From contig JAUXNZ010000261.1 of the NCBI GenBank assembly GCA_030682595.1, forward strand, positions 1-14,528: a stretch of DNA of 14,528 nucleotides, given 5' to 3'. This DNA comes from Rhodocyclaceae bacterium. GTDB lineage: Bacteria > Pseudomonadota > Gammaproteobacteria > Burkholderiales > Rhodocyclaceae. Of the stretch, positions 7,028 to 12,030 are shown piece after piece. Position numbers and translations under genes: made by a program. How positions within the stretch are numbered: position 1 is the first letter of the stretch; every line of letters starts with the position of its first letter. The notes below the pieces were generated by a model that worked only from the letters and a program-made list of their open reading frames with translations, was not told the DNA's origin and made no database searches.

Positions 7028-7631
7028 ATATCATTTTGAGCGCAGCCGCCTGGTTGCCGCCCCGCCGGAATTGATGGCGCAGTTTTTCATGGACGGAGTG
7101 GCGTGGTATCGCCTTAATCCGGAATGGGAAGTGCTGGCGATAGAAAAAACGGGCGATGGCGACAAGCTGAAGGTGCGCTACGAGCGTAGCGAGCAGGAAG
7201 CAGAATATTGTCGCCGTCCCGCCAGCGCCGACTTTCAGCGGGGGCGGGACGCCCAACAATCCGCCAGCGCCGACTTTTGCGCCACGGGCGGGGTGGTTGA
7301 GTTCGTTGGTGAGACATCCCGGACCATCACGCTGACCTGGAATCGGCAGGAGGGCGGGCTGACGCGCCTTGACTACCGCGAGACCTTTGCCGAACCGCCC
7401 GAAAGCGGGCGTCTGGCGGAGCTCAATCTCTGGCTCGATGCGGCCGGCGGCTATCTGACCCTGGCCGCGCGGACCGACCGCAAGGCGCTCCTGGGACGCT
7501 GGCTGCTCGACCGCTTCTGGCTGCGCATGAGCCCCATGTCACGCCGCATCTCGCTGATCATTGTCGGCATGGAAGCCCTGGCGCTGCTGCTGTTTATTGC
7601 GGTTCTGCTGATCTATCGGTTCATCGGCTGA
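7020..7631 (+). CDS. SRPBCC-like protein with C-terminal membrane anchor and in-frame repeat insertion
   Basis: The 203-residue frame begins at a GTG overlapping the end of the Usp-like gene (GTGTCTGA). The N-terminal 170 residues resemble a START/SRPBCC (polyketide-cyclase-like) fold: FERSRLVAAPPELMAQFF at the start and alternating strands such as SRTITLTWNRQ and LTRLDYRETF, with one hydrophobic helix at the end (about 178-200). This assignment is by pattern only. Residues 64-89, rich in Arg, Ala, Ser and Asp with SADF occurring twice, look foreign to the fold and are encoded by two palindromic repeat units at 7217-7292. Removing them would join two strand-like segments directly. Function is unknown; topology suggests a cytoplasmic domain held at the membrane, perhaps with the coupled Usp. 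Confidence 0.72.
   Translation: MSEYHFERSRLVAAPPELMAQFFMDGVAWYRLNPEWEVLAIEKTGDGDKLKVRYERSEQEAEYCRRPASADFQRGRDAQQSASADFCATGGVVEFVGETSRTITLTWNRQEGGLTRLDYRETFAEPPESGRLAELNLWLDAAGGYLTLAARTDRKALLGRWLLDRFWLRMSPMSRRISLIIVGMEALALLLFIAVLLIYRFIG
7217..7292. repeat. Pair of REP-like palindromic units inside a coding sequence
   Basis: A 17-base sequence, CCGCCAGCGCCGACTTT, occurs exactly at 7219-7235 and 7261-7277, 42 bases apart, so both copies are read in the same frame. The first unit is a hairpin with arms GTCCCGCC (7217-7224) and GGCGGGAC (7243-7250); the second has shorter arms CCGCC (7261-7265) and GGCGG within 7287-7292. This resembles a doublet of REP/BIME-type elements. Such elements usually lie between genes; here they are read through without a stop codon. 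Confidence 0.7.
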
Positions 7632-7654
7632 GCGCTGACCGCCCGTGCCGTGGC

Positions 7655-8038
7655 CTACAGCGGGCCATCCGCCTCTTTGCAGGCAATGATGATCTTCTCG
7701 ACCAGCTCGTCGAGTTCTATCGGCTTTAAGCAGTAATCGCTGGCGCCGTGTTCAAGGCCCATGATGCTCGCCTGCAGCGAGGCGTGTCCCGTCAGCATGA
7801 GCACGGGTAGCCGAGGCGCCTGCCGTTTGATCCGGCTCAGGCATTCCATGCCGTCGGCGTCGGACAGCATCACATCGAGAACCACCACGTCCGGCCAACC
7901 GTCGCTGACCTCGGGCATGGCGTCACGGCAGCGCGTGGCCGTCTTCACCTCGAAGCCCCGACGCTGGAGCCGTCGCGAGGTGGTTTCGAGGAAATCTTCT
8001 TCGTCGTCAACCAATAAAATATTCTTGGGTTGTTTCAT
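7655..8038 (-). CDS. Single-domain response regulator (receiver only)
   Basis: A complete 127-residue CheY-like receiver: acidic pair D11/D12 (with E13), phosphoacceptor D55 in VVVLDVML, T83 in MLTGH and K105 in CLKPIEL. There is no output domain, so it must act by protein contact or as a phosphate relay. It is convergent with the SRPBCC-like gene and divergent, across a 124-base AT-rich gap, from the double-Cache kinase at 8163, its most likely partner. Such kinase-plus-lone-receiver pairs beside a transporter can regulate activity instead of transcription. The receiver call is firm; pairing is inferred from position. The start at 8038 has only a weak upstream purine run. Confidence 0.92.
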   Translation of the reverse strand: MKQPKNILLVDDEEDFLETTSRRLQRRGFEVKTATRCRDAMPEVSDGWPDVVVLDVMLSDADGMECLSRIKRQAPRLPVLMLTGHASLQASIMGLEHGASDYCLKPIELDELVEKIIIACKEADGPL

Positions 8039-8162
8039 GTTCCGTCAATTTTGAGTCGAAATGCTTATCGTCAGACTAATGGGCCACGATATTATTTTAA
8101 TGCACTGTTAAATTGGAATATTCTAACATTCCGCCTCCCAAAATTGCACTCGCGACCAGGCA
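8039..8162. promoter_or_regulatory. AT-rich divergent promoter region
   Basis: This gap separates the divergent receiver and double-Cache kinase genes. It is clearly more AT-rich than its surroundings, especially 8085-8130, with ATTATTTTAAT (8092-8102) and the 8-base palindrome GAATATTC (8116-8123 region). GGAAT/ATTCC arms eight bases apart are also present. It must hold promoters for both directions, but I could not assign confident -35/-10 pairs. Confidence 0.4.
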
Positions 8163-9884
8163 ATGTCAGCTGAAGATTTGCACCCAATCGATCCGCCTCC
8201 ATTTTGCTCGGTGCGCGAGGGTGAAGTCTATTACGCCCGCCAGAAATATCTGTTTGCGTTGGTATTCGTTGTGGTTGCCATCGTCCCGCTGCTGATCCTG
8301 AACTACAACACTGCCAGTTTCTATCGTGCTTCCTGGATCGAGAAAACCTCCGTCGAGCTCTCTACCCTGGCCGGCGACCGCCGGGAGTTGATCGATCACT
8401 TTCTGGCGGCGCAGGAAGATCAGCTTGCCGGCTTTCTGTCGCTTTATGCTCCCGAGGCGCTACGCGAAGGCAAGCGACTGGAGGCGTTGTTTACCGCCAT
8501 GAATCGCAGCGGCGTGATCACCGACCTCGGCGTTATCGACCGTCACGGCAATCACCTGGCCTACCACGGACCCTACGAGAAGGAACTGGCCGGCAGGAAC
8601 TACGCCAATGCCGAGTGGTTTGCCGAGGTGATGCAGAGCGGGCGCTACGCCAGCGATGTGTTTAGCGGTTATCGCAAGGTGCCGCACTTCATCGTCGCCG
8701 TGGCAGACCCCACCCGCACAGGGATTTTGCGCGCGACCATCAATTCGACGCTTTTCAACAGCCTGGTGGAAAGCGCCAATGTCGGGCCGGATGGCGATGC
8801 CTTTATCGTCAACCGGCGCGGCGAACTCCAGACCCCAAGCCGCCTCGGTCGCACTGCGGTGACACCGGAGGAACTCGCACGTTTTGCCGCCCTGGAGGCG
8901 TCGGGCGGCCGGGCGAAGCAACATGCGCCAGGCGAGCGGATTTATGGCGTCGCCGCGGCGAATGGCGGGCAATGGCTGCTGGTGCTCGAAACCAACGTCG
9001 CCGCTTCGCTTGCTTCCTACGACAAGGCGCGGCGCCGCGATTCCGCGCTAGTGGCGTTTGCCGCCGCGCTGATCATCCTGGTTGCGGTGCTGCTGACGCA
9101 CTCCATGGTGGGCCGGCTGGCCCGGGCCGAGCGCGAACGCAGCTTGCTGACGAATCAGGTGCGCGAAGTCGAGAAGCTGGCCCTGATCGGCCGCCTGTCG
9201 GCCAGCGTGGCCCATGAAGTCAATAATCCCCTGCAGATCATCACCGATCAGGCGGGTCTGATCGACGAATTGATGGAAGAGGAAAACCCGGCCAACATCA
9301 CCCATTTTGACGATTACCGCCAGGCCATCGGCAAGATCAGGAAGCAGGTCGGGCGCACCAGCACGATCACCCATCGGCTGCTCGGTTTTTCCCGCGCGCA
9401 GGACAATGTACTGTCGGATACCGACATCAATCAGGCCGTGGAAGAAACGACGGCACTGCTCGAGCACGAGGCCCAGCGCCAGCGGATTGCCATTATCCGA
9501 CGTTACCAGGACGACTTACCCAAGGTGCACACCGATGCCGGCCAGTTCCAGCAGGTCGTCCTGAACATCCTGCATAACGCCCTGGATGCGATCGGTAACG
9601 ACGGTACGATCGAAATCACCAGCCGCCGGGTCGGCGCGCGCATCGTCGTGGACTTCGCGGATAGCGGCCCCGGCCTGACGCCCGAGGTGCTGGGGCACCT
9701 GTACGACCCGTTTTTTACCACCAAGCCCAAGGGCAAGGGCACCGGGCTCGGCCTGTTCGTCTCGCGCGACATCATGGCGCGGCTCGGCGGCGAACTGACC
9801 GTGGCCAACCGCGCGGCGGGCGGCGCGGTGTTCTCGGTGCATCTGCCTGAACATCACACAACGATTAACCAAGAGGAGGCGTGA
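8163..9884 (+). CDS. Double-Cache-type sensor histidine kinase
   Basis: The 573-residue protein has a cytoplasmic N-terminus, a first helix (about 29-48), a periplasmic Cache-like sensor (about 50-290; LGVIDRHGNHLAYHGPY and GRNYANAEWFAEVM are typical) and a second helix (about 294-313). A short linker leads to HisKA with H351 in VAHEVNNPLQII, N-box N472 (NILHNALDAI), G1 DSGPG (500-504), F-box YDPFFTTKP and G2 GKGTGLGL (524-531). No HAMP or PAS is evident. Cache domains bind small ligands, often carboxylates or amino acids; this ligand is unknown. It is followed after two bases by the TauE/SafE exporter, so sensor and exporter are co-expressed, and it likely phosphorylates the divergent lone receiver. 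The ATG at 8163 has only a weak ACCAGG-type ribosome site. Confidence 0.92.
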   Translation: MSAEDLHPIDPPPFCSVREGEVYYARQKYLFALVFVVVAIVPLLILNYNTASFYRASWIEKTSVELSTLAGDRRELIDHFLAAQEDQLAGFLSLYAPEALREGKRLEALFTAMNRSGVITDLGVIDRHGNHLAYHGPYEKELAGRNYANAEWFAEVMQSGRYASDVFSGYRKVPHFIVAVADPTRTGILRATINSTLFNSLVESANVGPDGDAFIVNRRGELQTPSRLGRTAVTPEELARFAALEASGGRAKQHAPGERIYGVAAANGGQWLLVLETNVAASLASYDKARRRDSALVAFAAALIILVAVLLTHSMVGRLARAERERSLLTNQVREVEKLALIGRLSASVAHEVNNPLQIITDQAGLIDELMEEENPANITHFDDYRQAIGKIRKQVGRTSTITHRLLGFSRAQDNVLSDTDINQAVEETTALLEHEAQRQRIAIIRRYQDDLPKVHTDAGQFQQVVLNILHNALDAIGNDGTIEITSRRVGARIVVDFADSGPGLTPEVLGHLYDPFFTTKPKGKGTGLGLFVSRDIMARLGGELTVANRAAGGAVFSVHLPEHHTTINQEEA

Positions 9885-9886
9885 CA

Positions 9887-11203
9887 ATGAAGGTGCTACG
9901 GGAGTTTTATGATTTGATGATGCTGGGCGCGAGAAGTTACGCGAAGTGGGATATCGACACTTCGCAACGCATCCTCCATGACCGCCGTCGCATGGCAATC
10001 CTGGGCTTGCTGATGCTGCCCATTTTGCTGATCGGCGTGGCCTTTGCCGACCAGGTGGGTGAAGCGCTGCCCAGCATGCTCGGCAGCAAGCAGGCCTACG
10101 GCCCGGCCTACTACACCACGACGATCTTCCTGGCTTCAATTGCGGTCGGCGTCGTCGCCGGCCTGATCACCGGTTGCATCGGCGCTGGCGGCGGTTTCAT
10201 CATCGCGCCGGCCCTGATGAGCGCGGGCGTCAAGGGCATCCTGGCCGTGGGCACCGATCTCTTCCACATCTTCGCCAAGGCCATCATGGGCAGCGTGCTG
10301 CATCGCAAGCTCGGCAATATTTCGGTCTCGCTGGCGGTCACCTTCCTGATTGGCTCCATCGCCGGCGCCACGCTGGGGGGCTACATCAACCGCACGCTTT
10401 ACGAGCTGAATCCGGTGCTTTCCGACGCCTTCATCACGACGATCTACGTCTTTTTGCTGGGTTTCCTCGGCTTCTACGGCATGACCGATTATTTCCGGAT
10501 GCGCAAGGCCGCCGCCGCGCCCGCGAAGCCGGTCCAGTCGAGCAAGGCCGCCAAGGCGGCCGGAGCGCCGAAGAAAGCTGTGGTGGTTGATGACATGACC
10601 GGCCTGGCCAAGAAGGTCCAGTCCGTCAATCTGCCGCCGATGATCCACTTCGACGAAGGCGTGGTGCCGGGCGGCCGCAAGGTTTCCGCGCACTTCCTCG
10701 TGGTCAGCGGCTTCATCGTCGGCATCGCGGCCGCCATCATGGGCGTGGGCGGTGGCTTTCTCACCTTCCCGATCTTCGTCTATGTGCTCGGCGTTTCCGC
10801 GTCCACGACGGTGGGCACGGACATTCTGCAAATCGTATTCACCGCGGGTTACGCCGGCATCGGCCAATACGCCATCTACGGCTTCATTTTCTACACCCTG
10901 GCGATGGGCATGTTGCTGGGCTCCTTGTTCGGCATCCAGATCGGCACCCTGGTCACCAAGGTGGTTTCCGGTGTAACCATCCGCGGCTTCTTCGCCCTGG
11001 CGGTGATGTCCGCCTTCGTCAACCGGATTTTCGCCCTGCCGAGCAAGCTCGCCAGCATGGGTTACATCCCGATGACCGAGGAGACCGGAAAACTTGTCGA
11101 GAATATCGGCATCGGCATCTTCTTCATTGCCCTCGGCAGTTTCACGGTCTGGGTGTTCTGGACCTTCTTTGCCAACATCAAAACACTCAAGCGGGAGGAC
11201 TGA
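9887..11203 (+). CDS. TauE/SafE-family anion exporter, two-lobed, 438 residues
   Basis: The start is set at ATG 9887 because AGAGGAGG (9872-9879) sits seven bases ahead; an in-frame GTG at 9881 is only one base from it. A short amphipathic N-terminus and helix (37-53) precede two homologous lobes. Lobe 1 has GAGGGF (99-104) and VGTD (121-124); lobe 2 has GVGGGF (286-291) and VGTD (309-312). They are joined by an Ala/Lys-rich linker (206-232) and the QSVNLPPMIH stretch (245-254) that is also found in the exporter at 1-1812. TauE/SafE proteins export sulfite, sulfoacetate or related anions. At 438 residues it is much longer than the usual 250-300, owing to the N-terminal extension and the linker. 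It is co-transcribed with the upstream kinase (two-base gap) and the next membrane protein (two-base gap). Family firm, substrate inferred. Confidence 0.92.
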   Translation: MKVLREFYDLMMLGARSYAKWDIDTSQRILHDRRRMAILGLLMLPILLIGVAFADQVGEALPSMLGSKQAYGPAYYTTTIFLASIAVGVVAGLITGCIGAGGGFIIAPALMSAGVKGILAVGTDLFHIFAKAIMGSVLHRKLGNISVSLAVTFLIGSIAGATLGGYINRTLYELNPVLSDAFITTIYVFLLGFLGFYGMTDYFRMRKAAAAPAKPVQSSKAAKAAGAPKKAVVVDDMTGLAKKVQSVNLPPMIHFDEGVVPGGRKVSAHFLVVSGFIVGIAAAIMGVGGGFLTFPIFVYVLGVSASTTVGTDILQIVFTAGYAGIGQYAIYGFIFYTLAMGMLLGSLFGIQIGTLVTKVVSGVTIRGFFALAVMSAFVNRIFALPSKLASMGYIPMTEETGKLVENIGIGIFFIALGSFTVWVFWTFFANIKTLKRED

Positions 11204-11205
11204 TC

Positions 11206-11895
11206 ATGATTCACGACAAAAGAGAATTCGGTATTGGACTCGCCCTCCTGACGGGCTTTTTCATCGTCCTGTTCGCGATCTTCAGCCCCGTGCTCGAAGG
11301 TGGCAAGAACACCATCGACTATCTGGACGGCGTCTTCAACTCCATCTCCAAGAACTCGGCCTATTACATTCCCGATCTGGCCGAAAAGGCCAAGCAGCAT
11401 GAAGGCAAGGCCGTTACGCTGAGCATCAAGGCGGCGGACGACGGTCAAACCGAGCGGATGAACAAGTTGTTCACGGCGGCCGGTGCCAGCGTGGTTGCCG
11501 AGGGGGGGCAGTTGACCGTAACCGGCGACATGGGCCAACTGCTCAGTGGGGCGCTGGCCGATGCCGACCTCATGTTCAACAACGAGGGCGCCAAGCTGAC
11601 GGATAAGTACGGGGTCGAGCCCAAGCGTGCGCTGTATGACTGGCACCGCGCCCTCTCCACGATGGGCAAGGAACTGGACAAGCAGAGCAAATTCGCCGAG
11701 AGCAAGACCGTGCGCGATGTGCAGACCAAGGGCGTCGAGCCCGCGTATAACTATTTCGGGATCAAGGCGATTCCCATGAGCAACATGCTCTGGGTGGTTC
11801 TGGCATCCTTGGTGGGTTATGTGGTTTACACGATCTGGTATGGCTACGCTATCCTCTTCATGTTTGAAGGCTGGGGACTCAAGTTGGAACACTAA
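11206..11895 (+). CDS. 229-residue two-helix membrane protein of unknown family, exporter-linked
   Basis: The ATG at 11206 follows GGGAGG (11193-11198) by seven bases and the exporter stop by two bases. The product has a helix at about 9-28, a large hydrophilic domain (about 30-188), and a second helix at about 193-218, with a short C-terminal tail. The soluble part looks like a small alpha/beta fold: a BON- or SPOR-like strand-helix-strand pattern may lie at about 68-125 (AVTLSIKAADDGQTERMNKL, then QLTVTGDMGQLL), but I do not recognise it securely. Charge distribution suggests the soluble domain is periplasmic. Tight coupling to the TauE/SafE exporter and kinase argues for an accessory subunit or substrate-facing partner. 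No function is assigned. Confidence 0.85.
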   Translation: MIHDKREFGIGLALLTGFFIVLFAIFSPVLEGGKNTIDYLDGVFNSISKNSAYYIPDLAEKAKQHEGKAVTLSIKAADDGQTERMNKLFTAAGASVVAEGGQLTVTGDMGQLLSGALADADLMFNNEGAKLTDKYGVEPKRALYDWHRALSTMGKELDKQSKFAESKTVRDVQTKGVEPAYNYFGIKAIPMSNMLWVVLASLVGYVVYTIWYGYAILFMFEGWGLKLEH

Positions 11896-11939
11896 GCTTG
11901 GCACACTGAGTCCCGTTGGTGTTTTAGTTACGGCATAAC

Positions 11940-11955
11940 GCCAGCCAACGCTGGC
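11940..11955. other. Short hairpin in the gap after the 229-residue protein
   Basis: GCCAGC (11940-11945) pairs with GCTGGC (11950-11955) around a CAAC loop. There is no following T-run, so it is not a classical terminator; it may be a minor RNA structure. Confidence 0.3.
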
Positions 11956-11983
11956 ATTAGCCTTCACTGAAACTCCGTTTCCC

Positions 11984-12011
11984 GGGCCGGGGAGAGTGCT
12001 CTCCCCGGCCC
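11984..12011 (+). terminator. GC-rich perfect hairpin upstream of the PEP-synthase-like gene
   Basis: GGGCCGGGGAGA (11984-11995) pairs perfectly with TCTCCCCGGCCC (12000-12011) around a four-base loop. Only a poor U-tract follows (GATTCATTTT). It lies 19 bases before the ATG at 12031, so it could end the exporter operon, attenuate read-through or protect the upstream RNA 3' end. Stem is certain, role is not. Confidence 0.55.
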
Positions 12012-12030
12012 GATTCATTTTCGGGTAGCC

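Noticed and set aside
7217..7292. Reading the two repeat units as a CRISPR array or a terminator
   Set aside because: Only two units, no spacer-like variation or cas genes, and they are inside an uninterrupted reading frame without a T-run.
9881..9886. GTG at 9881 as exporter start
   Set aside because: Only one base after the Shine-Dalgarno run; the ATG at 9887 has ideal spacing and follows the kinase stop.
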